From contig NZ_RCUY01000002.1 of the NCBI RefSeq assembly GCF_003667575.1, positions 558,001 through 622,000 on the forward strand: DNA of 64,000 nt, read 5' to 3'. The notes under the pieces were generated by a model. The model worked only from the letters and a program-made list of their open reading frames with translations. It was not told the DNA's origin and searched no databases. This document shows positions 7,994 to 16,285 of the stretch, in pieces (position 1 is the first letter of the stretch; every line of letters begins with the position of its first letter). A program made the translations under genes and the position numbers. This DNA comes from Mycetocola lacteus. GTDB lineage: Bacteria > Actinomycetota > Actinomycetes > Actinomycetales > Microbacteriaceae.

Positions 7994-8659
7994 ATGCCGC
8001 TGAGCACCCGTTATGAGGACGCCCACGAGGACTACCTGAAGACCATCTACTCGTTCACCGAGTGGCAGGATGCCCCGATCACCCCCTCGGTGCTCGCGAC
8101 CCGGCTGGGCCTGGCCCCCTCAACCGTGACCGAGATGGTTAAGAAGCTTGCCGCCGCGGGCCTCGCCGACCACGTGAAGTACGGGGCGATCAGCCTCACC
8201 GAGACCGGACGGCTGCGGGCACTCGCGGTGGTGCGTCGGCACCGACTGATCGAAACCTGGCTTGTCAACGAGATGGGCTACACCTGGGATGAGGTCCACG
8301 ATGAGGCCGAGGTGCTGGAGCACTCGATCAGCGACCGGCTACTGGATGCGATCGCCGAACGCCTCGGCAACCCCACCATCGACCCCCACGGCGATCTGAT
8401 CCCCACCGCCGACGGCGAGGTTATTCGTCCCGAAGCCATCACCCTGGCGCACTGTGCGCCGGGCAGCGAGGTCACCGTGGTGCGCATCCGGGACCGGGAC
8501 CCCGAGATGCTGCGCCAGCTGGCCGAACACCACATCGGACCGGGCAGCCGGATTACCCTGGTGACGCTCTCCCCCACCCCGGTCCTGCGCGCTGACAACA
8601 CCAACATCGTGCTGTCGATCGGAGCCGACGAGATGATCTGGGTCTCCACCGGTCACTAG
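7994..8659 (+). CDS. mntR: MntR-like DtxR family manganese-dependent repressor
   Basis: This 221-residue metal-dependent repressor has the DtxR winged helix-turn-helix (about residues 8-70), dimerisation domain (about 71-145) and a C-terminal SH3/FeoA-like domain absent from the short Bacillus MntR. Where iron-responsive DtxR/IdeR have Met10 and Cys102, this protein has Asp13 and Glu106; both substitutions are the MntR signature. His83, Glu87, Glu109 and His110 complete the ligand set. I start it at the ATG at 7994, with GAGGAG six bases upstream, rather than the GTG at 7970. It lies directly behind the metal importer and should repress it through the palindrome at 5285-5302 when manganese is plentiful. 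Confidence 0.9.
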   Translation: MPLSTRYEDAHEDYLKTIYSFTEWQDAPITPSVLATRLGLAPSTVTEMVKKLAAAGLADHVKYGAISLTETGRLRALAVVRRHRLIETWLVNEMGYTWDEVHDEAEVLEHSISDRLLDAIAERLGNPTIDPHGDLIPTADGEVIRPEAITLAHCAPGSEVTVVRIRDRDPEMLRQLAEHHIGPGSRITLVTLSPTPVLRADNTNIVLSIGADEMIWVSTGH

Positions 8660-8797
8660 CCGACCCTTGCCGGCGCACTCTGGGCCCCGATCCGACGCGC
8701 CCGACGGCCACTCTTCGGGGAAACCGTGCAGCCGCCCGGGCATCGTGGTCCCATAGACTGGGAGTGACCCGTTCACCCAGTAGAGGGAGCAGTACCG

Positions 8798-9610
8798 ATG
8801 ACGCAGAAGCGCGCCGAAGTCGAATGTTGGCTGACCGACATGGACGGCGTTCTCGTGCATGAGAACCGCGCCATCCCCGGAGCCGCCGAGCTCCTCGAGC
8901 AGTGGCGTAACGAGGGCAAGCCCTACCTGGTGCTCACCAACAACTCCATCTTCACCCCGCGTGACCTGAGCGCACGTCTGCGCTCCTCGGGTCTCGAGGT
9001 CCCCGAGGACCGCATCTGGACCTCGGCCCTCGCCACCGCCGCCTTCCTGAAGAGCCAGAAGCCGGGCGGCACCGCGTTTGTGATCGGCGAGGCCGGTATC
9101 ACCACCGCGCTGCACGAGGCCGGCTTCATCATGACCGAAACCAACCCCGACTACGTGGTGGTGGGCGAGACCCGCAACTACTCGTTCGAGGCGATCACCA
9201 AGGCCATCCGCCTGATCAGTGGCGGTGCCAAGTTCATCTCCACCAACCCCGACGCCACCGGCCCGAGCCGCGAGGGTCCGCTGCCCGCAACCGGCGCGAT
9301 TACCGCGCTGATCACCAAGGCCACCGGCTTTGAGCCCTACGTGGTGGGCAAGCCCAACCCGATGATGTTCCGTTCCGCCCTCAACAAGATCGGCGCCCAC
9401 TCGGAAAACACCGGCATGATCGGTGACCGTATGGACACCGACATCGTCGCCGGCATCGAGGCGGGTCTGCACACCGTTCTGGTGCTCACCGGCATCAGCG
9501 ATGACGAGGAGATCGGCCGCTACCCGTTCCGTCCGGACGAGATCCTCAACAGCGTCAAGGACCTGCTGCACCCACCCGTGGAAAGCGAAAACTACGAACC
9601 CATCGCCTAG
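8798..9610 (+). CDS. HAD-IIA family phosphatase (NagD-like)
   Basis: The 270-residue protein is a haloacid dehalogenase superfamily hydrolase of the IIA (NagD/p-nitrophenylphosphatase) type. Visible motifs are the nucleophile motif DMDGV with Asp14 and Asp16, the TNNS motif near residue 48, the conserved Lys in VGKPNP (about 186-191) and the Mg-binding GDRMDTD (about 209-215). Members remove phosphate from small metabolites, often nucleotides or sugar phosphates; the substrate here is unknown. GAGGGAG precedes the ATG. It is monocistronic and ends at a strong bidirectional terminator. Confidence 0.9.
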   Translation: MTQKRAEVECWLTDMDGVLVHENRAIPGAAELLEQWRNEGKPYLVLTNNSIFTPRDLSARLRSSGLEVPEDRIWTSALATAAFLKSQKPGGTAFVIGEAGITTALHEAGFIMTETNPDYVVVGETRNYSFEAITKAIRLISGGAKFISTNPDATGPSREGPLPATGAITALITKATGFEPYVVGKPNPMMFRSALNKIGAHSENTGMIGDRMDTDIVAGIEAGLHTVLVLTGISDDEEIGRYPFRPDEILNSVKDLLHPPVESENYEPIA

Positions 9611-9617
9611 CTCACAC

Positions 9618-9660
9618 AGCAGAAAACCCCGGTCGAGATTCTCGGCCGGGGTTTTCTGCT
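9618..9660. terminator. Bidirectional terminator between the phosphatase and septum-formation genes
   Basis: AGCAGAAAACCCCGG (9618-9632) and its exact inverted copy (9646-9660) surround a 13-base loop. An A-run on one side and a T-run on the other make it usable from both convergent genes. Confidence 0.88.
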
Positions 9661-9668
9661 GTCGGGAC

Positions 9669-12600
9669 CTAGCCGGGCAGTACGCTCGTGGTCAGTGGCT
9701 CGCCACCGGTGCGGGTCACGAAGCACAGGTAGCTGCGCTGACCGTCGTTCCACTGCTGCTCGGTGATCGGGAACGTGGCCTGAACCTGCAGGTCGGTGTA
9801 CTCCCCGACCGCGATGCGTTCAGGAGCCGAACAGGCCAGGGCCGATCCGGCCACGATGCTGGCCTCCCCGGGGAACGGGGCATCGGATTCGGCGGCAATC
9901 GCCACCGGTGCCAGGAGCTGCGCGGCATGCGGCTGAGCGCAGTCGACTACGGTGAACTCGGTTGCCCAGGCGTCGGTGAACGGGGCGATGCACTCGCCAC
10001 CGGTCAGCGTATTCCATGCGTGCGGCGCGGCCGCATCCGGGGTTTCCTGGGTGGCCGTGGGGCTCGGGGGCGCACTGGAGGCAGAGGATGTGGGAAGCGC
10101 GAATCCTCCCGCAAGCGTGTTGCTCAGGAAGAACAGCACACCGAGGAGTGCGAGGAATCCCGCGCCGATTCCCACCAGCAGTCCGGTTCGACGTCCCGAA
10201 CCACGACCGCCCGAGGTGCCCCCACCGGGCTTGTTCGTGCGGGGAGGCGTGGGAGGCTGGGAGGCAGAGGACCCACCCGGGGGCACCGGATCCGCGGAGA
10301 ACGCAGACCCGCTGGTATTTTTCGGAGTCTCGGACGCTGCGGACTCATTGGCGAGCTTCGGAGATTCAGCCTCCGCGGACCCGCCGGTAGGTACCGGGAC
10401 CGGGAACAGGGCCGTTTCCGGATCGGCCGTCAGGTTGACCGCGGCGCGGGGCAGTGGAATCTCACTGGTCAGCGGGGGCAGTTCGATTGAGCCGGTGATC
10501 GGCGGCACAATGGTCGCCGAAACCGTGGCATCCATACCCGCGACGACGTCCTCGGTGTCGGGTGCGTCCTCGCCTGCGGAAGTATCTGCACCTGCGGGAG
10601 TATCTGCACCTGCGGCGGCCTCCTCGGCGGCGCTCGGCACCACCGGTGCCTGATCGCGGATCAGCTCGGCCAGGAGCGCCTGATCGATCGGTGCGGTGTG
10701 GGTGTCCTCCGGGGAGGTGGCGAAAGCCTCGACCGGTGCCTCCACGGGAGCCTCGGCATCACCTTCACCGCGGCGGTCGCGCACACGGGCAACCAGGTCA
10801 CGCACGCTGGCCTCACCGGAGGGAACCGCCGGTGCCGGAGTCGCCGGTGCAGCGGGGGATGCCGGAGCGGGGGCGGGCACCGGAGCGGTCGGAGTTACCG
10901 CGGCGGCCGGAGGTTCCGGGGCAGCCAGGGTTTCCGGGGCAGCCAAGGTTTCCGGCGCAGCCAGGGTTTCCGGGGCAGCCAGGGTTTCCGGGGCAGCCAG
11001 GGTTTCCGGGGCGGCGGGAGCGAGGGCCGGTTCGGGGGCGATCAGCCCGCTCGCTGCGCGCTCAGAATCGTTCGTCGTGGCGTCCGGGTTGGAGGGCTCC
11101 TGCGTCGCAGCCTCGGGTGCCACCGCCTCGGGGGCCGGGCCGGCGACACTCCAGAATCCCGCGGCGGCCGGTGCTGGCGCGGGGGGAATCTCGGAGACGG
11201 GTTTAGGTTCGGGGCTCACCACCGGCACGGGTGCGGCCGTCTCCGGCGCAGACGGCGAAACAACCGGGGGCACCGAAAGCATCGGAGTCGCGATAGTTGG
11301 AGCCTCGTCGGCCGAAGGTTCCGCGGGGGCGGCAGGGCGCTCATCGGCGTGGATGCTGGGATCCAGCTGATCATTCGGAGTGAGTCCCCAGTTGAATGCA
11401 GCCGGTGCGGCGTCATCATCGGGGCGCGAGTCTCCCACCACGGGCAGCAGGATCGACGGGGTGGATTCCCCCACACTGAAGGCGGGCTCATCATCGAATT
11501 CGGCGGTGCCTGGAACTTCGACGCGGGCGTGCGGATCGCCGGGTAGCTGCGGGCTCGACGCGGTGCGGATAATCGGCAGCGCGGACGCGTTGGTGTCGTG
11601 GAAGTCGCCGGAGACCGGGGTCTCCGGCGCGACGGTGTCTTCGGGCTGCTCGGGCACCGACCCGCGTGAAACTTCGCCTCGTGCTTCGGCCACGGCGGCG
11701 TCGGCCGCGCGCTGGGCCTGACGTTCGGCTTCGGCTGCCTCGGCGGCCGCGCGCAGCTCGGTACGATGCGGCAGCGGGGGCGCGTCATCGGGACGAATCA
11801 CGGTGATCGGCTCGGCACGCAGATGGGTCTGGTCCCAATTCTCGGCCGCCGGTGCCGACTCTTCGGACGTGGCCGGCTCGACAGCATCGGCAGGCACGGC
11901 GACATCGGCGGGCGCAGCCTCGGAGGCAGGCTCGGCGGCATCGGCGGGCACCGCATCGGGGACGGGCTCGGCAACGTCAGCGAGCGAGAAGGCCTCGGTG
12001 GGCGCATCCGCGGCGGGGGCGATATCTGCATCCACCGCGTTATGCGTGCTGTCGGTACTCGCCACTCGTTCGGCGACGGCAGCACCATCGAGGGCGGCAT
12101 CGTGATCGAGGACAGCTTCGTCGAGGGCGGCATCGTCGGGAGCAGACACGGCGGGAGCAGACACGGCGGGAGCCGACGCGGCGGCGCTGGCGGGCACAAC
12201 ATCGTCCCCGTCACCCTCCGGTGCCAGCGGCCCGATCCCGGCCAGCGGGAACGCGGACCCCACGGAGGGGAGGTGCAGAGCCGCAGTCTCGGTCGGGACC
12301 GCGATCAGCTCATCAAAATTGGTGGACGCGGCCGGAACCGCATGAACGGACGGTACCGCCCGAGTCGGCTCAGGCAGAACGGTCTCGGGCAGGGAAGCTT
12401 CGGGCACAAAACCAGACGCGGACGCGGGCACAAACTCTGACTCGGGCGTAACGTCAGACGCAGACTCGGGCTCAGGCTCAGGCTCAGTCTCAGTCTCAGG
12501 CTCAGGCTCAGGCTCAGTCTCAGTCTCGGCCTCGGGCACGGGTTCCACCGCAGGCACCGGTACCGGCGCAAACACGGCCGCAGGCTCGGGCCGCTGATCG

Positions 12601-13025
12601 GGCAGGTCGTCCGCCGCAATCACGGGGATCGCTTCGGTCGGAGGCACCACCTCACCCGGCTCATGCACGAGGGCCTCATACACACTCTCCGAACCATCCT
12701 CGACCTCGGAGCCCGCGGGCGGTTCTTCGCCGAGGGCCTCATAGATGCTGGAGAGCTCGATGGTGTCCGTGTTGGCCAGTGCAGCCATCAGCCACTCGGT
12801 GCCGAGTGGACCGGAGTCGGAATCGGGTTCGGCTGCCGAATCGAGTGCGGAGTCGGAGTCGACTACCGAATCAGGCTCTGCTGCTGAATCGGGGTCGGTC
12901 GGGGACAACGGGTCCCCCGAGGTGGCCGGGATCACCGGGTTCGCTTCCTCCTCACCCGCGCGGGCGGGGGTGTGCAGCGGCTCGGAATCGTGGTTCTCGG
13001 GGGTGCGCCCGTTGTCCCCGGCCAC
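9669..13025 (-). CDS. Very long septum-formation-like single-pass membrane protein
   Basis: The 1118-residue protein has about 945 residues of Ala/Pro/Glu-rich, presumably disordered cytoplasmic sequence, one membrane segment (about 946-973) and a 145-residue outer domain. The outer part contains a GGECI...VVDC...PH pattern followed by spaced Cys residues, resembling the septum formation domain (PF13845) of actinobacteria. The tail includes Glu/Thr/Pro runs, five near-identical hexapeptide copies of TLAAPE (DNA 10921-11010), and two similar acidic YEAL patches near residues 90-120. Its GTG start overlaps the last base of the pyrE stop codon, so translation is probably coupled. A role in cell division is inferred from the small C-terminal domain only. 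Confidence 0.75.
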   Translation of the reverse strand: MAGDNGRTPENHDSEPLHTPARAGEEEANPVIPATSGDPLSPTDPDSAAEPDSVVDSDSALDSAAEPDSDSGPLGTEWLMAALANTDTIELSSIYEALGEEPPAGSEVEDGSESVYEALVHEPGEVVPPTEAIPVIAADDLPDQRPEPAAVFAPVPVPAVEPVPEAETETEPEPEPETETEPEPEPESASDVTPESEFVPASASGFVPEASLPETVLPEPTRAVPSVHAVPAASTNFDELIAVPTETAALHLPSVGSAFPLAGIGPLAPEGDGDDVVPASAAASAPAVSAPAVSAPDDAALDEAVLDHDAALDGAAVAERVASTDSTHNAVDADIAPAADAPTEAFSLADVAEPVPDAVPADAAEPASEAAPADVAVPADAVEPATSEESAPAAENWDQTHLRAEPITVIRPDDAPPLPHRTELRAAAEAAEAERQAQRAADAAVAEARGEVSRGSVPEQPEDTVAPETPVSGDFHDTNASALPIIRTASSPQLPGDPHARVEVPGTAEFDDEPAFSVGESTPSILLPVVGDSRPDDDAAPAAFNWGLTPNDQLDPSIHADERPAAPAEPSADEAPTIATPMLSVPPVVSPSAPETAAPVPVVSPEPKPVSEIPPAPAPAAAGFWSVAGPAPEAVAPEAATQEPSNPDATTNDSERAASGLIAPEPALAPAAPETLAAPETLAAPETLAAPETLAAPETLAAPEPPAAAVTPTAPVPAPAPASPAAPATPAPAVPSGEASVRDLVARVRDRRGEGDAEAPVEAPVEAFATSPEDTHTAPIDQALLAELIRDQAPVVPSAAEEAAAGADTPAGADTSAGEDAPDTEDVVAGMDATVSATIVPPITGSIELPPLTSEIPLPRAAVNLTADPETALFPVPVPTGGSAEAESPKLANESAASETPKNTSGSAFSADPVPPGGSSASQPPTPPRTNKPGGGTSGGRGSGRRTGLLVGIGAGFLALLGVLFFLSNTLAGGFALPTSSASSAPPSPTATQETPDAAAPHAWNTLTGGECIAPFTDAWATEFTVVDCAQPHAAQLLAPVAIAAESDAPFPGEASIVAGSALACSAPERIAVGEYTDLQVQATFPITEQQWNDGQRSYLCFVTRTGGEPLTTSVLPG
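10921..11010. repeat. Five tandem 18-base repeats inside the septum-formation-like gene
   Basis: The unit GCAGCCAGGGTTTCCGGG occurs five times in a row (the second copy differs at two bases), preceded by a diverged sixth copy at 10903-10920. It encodes hexapeptide repeats in the disordered tail. The unit length is a multiple of three, so copy-number change would keep the frame. Confidence 0.9.
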
Positions 13026-13573
13026 TACTCGAGCCCCAGGTCCGACAGACCGATGGCGGAGAAGTACGGGTACCCCTCGGCCTCGATGATTTCCTTGGCA
13101 CCGGTGTTACGGTCTACCACCACGGCGACACCGGCGATCACGGCACCAACCTTCTTCAGCGCCTCGATGGCCTGCAGCGGCGATCCACCGGTGGTCGAGG
13201 TGTCCTCAAGCACGATAACGCGCTTGCCTTCGAGGTCCGGGCCCTCAATCTGGCGGCCGCGGCCGTGGTCCTTGGGCTCCTTGCGCACCACGAAGGCGTC
13301 ATAGCTCAAACCGCGGGCGGCACCCTGGTGCAGCACGGCGGAGGCGATGGGGTCGGCACCCATGGTGAGACCACCTACGGCCACCACGTCCGGGATGTCA
13401 GCGATCAGGTCGATCATGACCTGACCGATCAGCGGAGCAACCCGGTGGTCCAGGCTCACCCGGCGAAGGTCAACATAGTAGGTGGCCTTCTTCCCGCTGG
13501 TGAGCGTGAAGTCGCCGTGGAACACGGCATCGGCCTTAATAAATTCAATAAGTTTTTCACGTGCGTCGGTCAC
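13025..13573 (-). CDS. pyrE: Orotate phosphoribosyltransferase
   Basis: PyrE joins orotate to phosphoribosyl pyrophosphate to give orotidine monophosphate in pyrimidine synthesis. The 182-residue protein shows GDFTLTSGKKATYYVD near residues 20-35, the RKEPKDHGRGRQIEG flexible loop (97-111) and the phosphoribosyl pyrophosphate motif VIVLEDTSTTGGS (119-131). I start it at the GTG at 13573, which gives the standard N-terminus; an ATG at 13609 would add an atypical extension. TAAACT lies seven bases upstream, so the mRNA may be leaderless. It is divergent from the exonuclease gene, and the following long membrane-protein gene overlaps it by one base. Confidence 0.95.
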   Translation of the reverse strand: MTDAREKLIEFIKADAVFHGDFTLTSGKKATYYVDLRRVSLDHRVAPLIGQVMIDLIADIPDVVAVGGLTMGADPIASAVLHQGAARGLSYDAFVVRKEPKDHGRGRQIEGPDLEGKRVIVLEDTSTTGGSPLQAIEALKKVGAVIAGVAVVVDRNTGAKEIIEAEGYPYFSAIGLSDLGLE

Positions 13574-13650
13574 GGACCCTAGTTTACGGTGCGGCGCACC
13601 CGCGCGCACGGTACCCGCGTGTATAACGCGCGGGGCGCTACGGTGGAGAT

Positions 13651-14523
13651 ATGCGAATCGCCACCTGGAACGTCAACTCAATCCGTGCCCGCGTCGACCG
13701 TGTGGTGGACTGGCTTGTCCGCGAGGACATCGATGTGTTGGCGATGCAGGAGATCAAGTGCAAGCCCGCGCAGTTCCCCCTGGAAGCGTTTACCGCCGCC
13801 GGGTATGAGGTGGAGATCCACGGGCTGAATCAGTGGAACGGTGTGGCCATCGCCAGCCGTCTGCCCATGAGCGAGGTTACCCACGAGTTTTCCGGGATGC
13901 CCGGGTTCGCCAAGAAGCCTCCGGTCCCGCTGGATCCCACCGCTCCCGGAACCGATGCCGAGGGCTACCCGCTTGAGGCCCGCGCGCTGGGTGCAACGAT
14001 TGACGGCCTGCGCCTGTACAGCCTGTATGTGCCCAACGGTCGCGGGCTTGACGATCCGCACTGGCACTATAAGCTCGCCTGGCTTGATGCCCTGCGTGCC
14101 GACACGGAGCGCTGGCTCGCGGCGGATCCCGACCTTCCCCTCGCGCTGATGGGCGACTGGAACGTGGCACCGTTTGATGCGGATATGGGTGATCCCAGCT
14201 TCACCGTCGGATCCTCGACCCACGTCTCCCCCGAGGAGCGCGCGGCTTTCCACGCGTTCGAGGCCGCCGGGCTGACCGACGTGGTGCGGCCGCTGGTTCC
14301 CGAGGGCTACACCTTCTGGGATTACACTCAGCTGCGGTTCCCGCGGAACGAGGGGATGCGCATCGACTTTATCCTCGGCTCGCGCGGATTCGCCGACCTG
14401 GTCACCGATGCCTCGATCCACCGCGATGAGCGCAAGGGTGATGGTCCCAGCGACCACGTTCCGGTGGTGGTGGATGTGGCTCTTGAGGGCGAGGATGACG
14501 ACATGCCGATGATCTTCGGCTAG
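13651..14523 (+). CDS. xth: Exodeoxyribonuclease III
   Basis: The 290-residue AP endonuclease/3' exonuclease repairs abasic and oxidised DNA ends. It shows the EEP-family active site: WNVNS with Asn7, QEIK with Glu34, the GDWNVAP motif in the middle, and the closing SDHVPV with its Asp-His pair. The length fits the ExoA/Xth family. TACGGT lies exactly six bases before the ATG; a GGAG also lies in that gap, so the start could work either way. It is divergent from pyrE across 77 bases. Confidence 0.95.
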   Translation: MRIATWNVNSIRARVDRVVDWLVREDIDVLAMQEIKCKPAQFPLEAFTAAGYEVEIHGLNQWNGVAIASRLPMSEVTHEFSGMPGFAKKPPVPLDPTAPGTDAEGYPLEARALGATIDGLRLYSLYVPNGRGLDDPHWHYKLAWLDALRADTERWLAADPDLPLALMGDWNVAPFDADMGDPSFTVGSSTHVSPEERAAFHAFEAAGLTDVVRPLVPEGYTFWDYTQLRFPRNEGMRIDFILGSRGFADLVTDASIHRDERKGDGPSDHVPVVVDVALEGEDDDMPMIFG

Positions 14524-14534
14524 TCACCCTATAG

Positions 14535-14583
14535 AAAACAGGTGTTGTCAGATTACGTACGTTATTAGTCGCATCTGTTTTTT
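14535..14583 (+). terminator. Probable terminator of xth
   Basis: AAAACAGGTG (14535-14544) pairs at nine of ten positions with CATCTGTTTT (14572-14581), followed by a run of six Ts. The 27-base loop is long, so this is a moderate-strength call. Confidence 0.5.
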
Positions 14584-14689
14584 AAATATCACCCGAGGAT
14601 CCGCGGAATTCCGGGGTGCGCCGTTATGGTTTTGTTACTTTTGTGGAATTTACCAGGCAAAATCCGCGAGATTCCGTTAGTCTTGGCTC

Positions 14690-14790
14690 TAGCCGTTGCG
14701 AAAAGATGCCCCTCAACGGGGCTCTCCCCCTTCCGCAACACCCCGTCTTGATCACCCACCCGGTGTGACTACCCGCGGTAGCCATGCCCA
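14690..14790 (+). other. Structured leader upstream of an M23 peptidase gene
   Basis: In the 282-base gap before the peptidase gene, GTTGCG and CGCAAC enclose an inner GCCCC/GGGGC hairpin, followed by a separate CTACC/GGTAG hairpin just before the ribosome-binding site. Cell-wall hydrolase genes of actinobacteria often sit behind riboswitches, but I could not match the c-di-AMP (ydaO) consensus, so this is only a possible structured leader. Confidence 0.3.
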
Positions 14791-14805
14791 TTTTGGAGCA
14801 ACTCA

Positions 14806-16212
14806 GTGAACCAGAGCACGACACCCGAGAGCGAACGGGTGGCTACTGCACCCCTGCCCTCACGTCGCGCACTGCGTGCTGCCCGTGAGGCCGAAAGTGC
14901 CGCGGCCGCCCCCGCGACCCCGGTCCCCACCGCCACAGCACACGCCACCCCGGTTCCGGCTGCCGCCTCCCCGAGCCCTACCAGCGCGCTCGATCCGATC
15001 GAGGATCACGGCGTCGCCTCGGTGGCCACCGGCATCGCCGGTTCGGCCCCCGCTCCGGCCCAGGCACCCACCCGGCCCGCCGCAACCCACGCGGTCACCG
15101 AGTCGCTCACCGAAACTGCCACGGCCGCATTCATCGCTCCGGCACCCGCGGTCACCGATCCGGCATCGGCGGTCATCGGACACGCAGACTCGGCCCCCGC
15201 GGCCATCGCCGAAACGACGGCACCCGCGGCACGTCTCACCGCACCCCAGGCAGAGCAGACGACGACTCCGGCCCCACGCACACCGACCGCCGCCCCCAGC
15301 TTCAGCGTTCCCACCTTTGACGAGATTTTTAGTGGAGTGCCCGCGGCCGGCCAGGCAGCACCCGCCGCGGCCCGCACCGAGGACGCTCGTTCCGAGCAGC
15401 CGCAGACCGACACCCACACGCCTCGTCAGAAGCGCGGAACACGCGCCCCGCGTTCCGCCTCCGCTCACCGCACCGGTCGCCCCCAGGGTCCGCGGGCGGC
15501 GCGTCGTCCGCTGCGCCGGGCCGTCTTTTCCGCGCTGATCGTTCCCGCCCTGTTTGGAACCGCCGCACTTCCCGCATTCGCCATCGACTCCTCGGCCTCC
15601 GCCGCCGGACCCACCGGGTACTCGGCCATGCAGCTGATCCGCGGAGAGTCCAAGGCACCGCAGACACTGACCGTGAGCGCCTCGGCGGCGGTGGAAGACA
15701 TCGACCGCGGCACCTATGAGACCAGCCGCGGCGCGATGGCCCCCACCGGCTACAACGCCTCCAGCGCTCTCGAAGCGTATGCGGGACCGTCGGCACTGGG
15801 TTGGTGGCGTCCGCTGCCCGGCCCGATCACCTCGCCGTACGGTCCGCGCGGTCTGATCTGTAACAGCGTCGGCTGCTCCAACAGCTTCCATGAGGGTATG
15901 GACTTCGCCGGTGCTTCGGGCACCCCGGTCCGCGCCATCTTCGGCGGCACCGTGACCTTCGTGGGTAACGCCGGGGCATTCGGTAACCGGGTGATCGTGG
16001 ATCACGGTAACGGCGAGGTTTCGCTGTACGGCCACCTGCTGACCGGTTCCGCCGAAGTCAAGGTTGGCCAGACCGTCGAGGCCGGACAGATCCTCGCCGG
16101 CGTGGGCGCAACCGGTGTGGTCAGCGGCCCCCACCTCGATCTCAAGATCGAAATTGACGGCAAGATGACCGATCCCGCCGCGTTCCTGCGCAGCAAGGGC
16201 GTCCCGGTCTAA
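14806..16212 (+). CDS. M23 family metallopeptidase with long cytoplasmic tail
   Basis: This 468-residue protein probably cuts peptidoglycan cross-bridges. It starts with about 230 residues of Ala/Pro/Thr-rich cytoplasmic sequence containing the basic motif PSRRALRAAREAE (residues 18-30), then a single membrane segment (about 240-262), an outer linker and a C-terminal LytM/M23 domain. The zinc motif H-x3-D is in FHEGMDF and the second motif HLDLKIE is near the end. The start is a GTG with GGAG upstream. A Cys pair sits between the PYGPR strand and the first zinc His, as in the second M23 gene at 43113. The tail may tether it to cytoplasmic partners. Confidence 0.87.
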   Translation: MNQSTTPESERVATAPLPSRRALRAAREAESAAAAPATPVPTATAHATPVPAAASPSPTSALDPIEDHGVASVATGIAGSAPAPAQAPTRPAATHAVTESLTETATAAFIAPAPAVTDPASAVIGHADSAPAAIAETTAPAARLTAPQAEQTTTPAPRTPTAAPSFSVPTFDEIFSGVPAAGQAAPAAARTEDARSEQPQTDTHTPRQKRGTRAPRSASAHRTGRPQGPRAARRPLRRAVFSALIVPALFGTAALPAFAIDSSASAAGPTGYSAMQLIRGESKAPQTLTVSASAAVEDIDRGTYETSRGAMAPTGYNASSALEAYAGPSALGWWRPLPGPITSPYGPRGLICNSVGCSNSFHEGMDFAGASGTPVRAIFGGTVTFVGNAGAFGNRVIVDHGNGEVSLYGHLLTGSAEVKVGQTVEAGQILAGVGATGVVSGPHLDLKIEIDGKMTDPAAFLRSKGVPV

Positions 16213-16285
16213 CCAGCCCCACCACGCTCGTGCCACCCACGAGTGTTTCGACTACTCCACGGCCCGCGCGGCACACGGTGCCCGG

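Noticed and set aside
8339-9571. A 410-codon minus-strand frame antisense to mntR and the NagD-like gene
   Set aside because: It crosses two well-supported genes and has Arg/Gly/His-rich shadow composition typical of high-GC antisense frames.
10921-11010. Tandem repeats considered as a CRISPR array
   Set aside because: The units are contiguous without spacers, in frame, and encode a peptide repeat inside a gene; no cas gene is near.
14706-14768. A 20-codon upstream frame (ATG to TGA) in the leader of the M23 gene
   Set aside because: It has no ribosome-binding site and lies within predicted stems; no reason to call it translated.
14524-14805. c-di-AMP (ydaO) riboswitch before the M23 gene
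   Set aside because: The conserved ydaO core segments could not be placed, so only a generic structured leader is reported.
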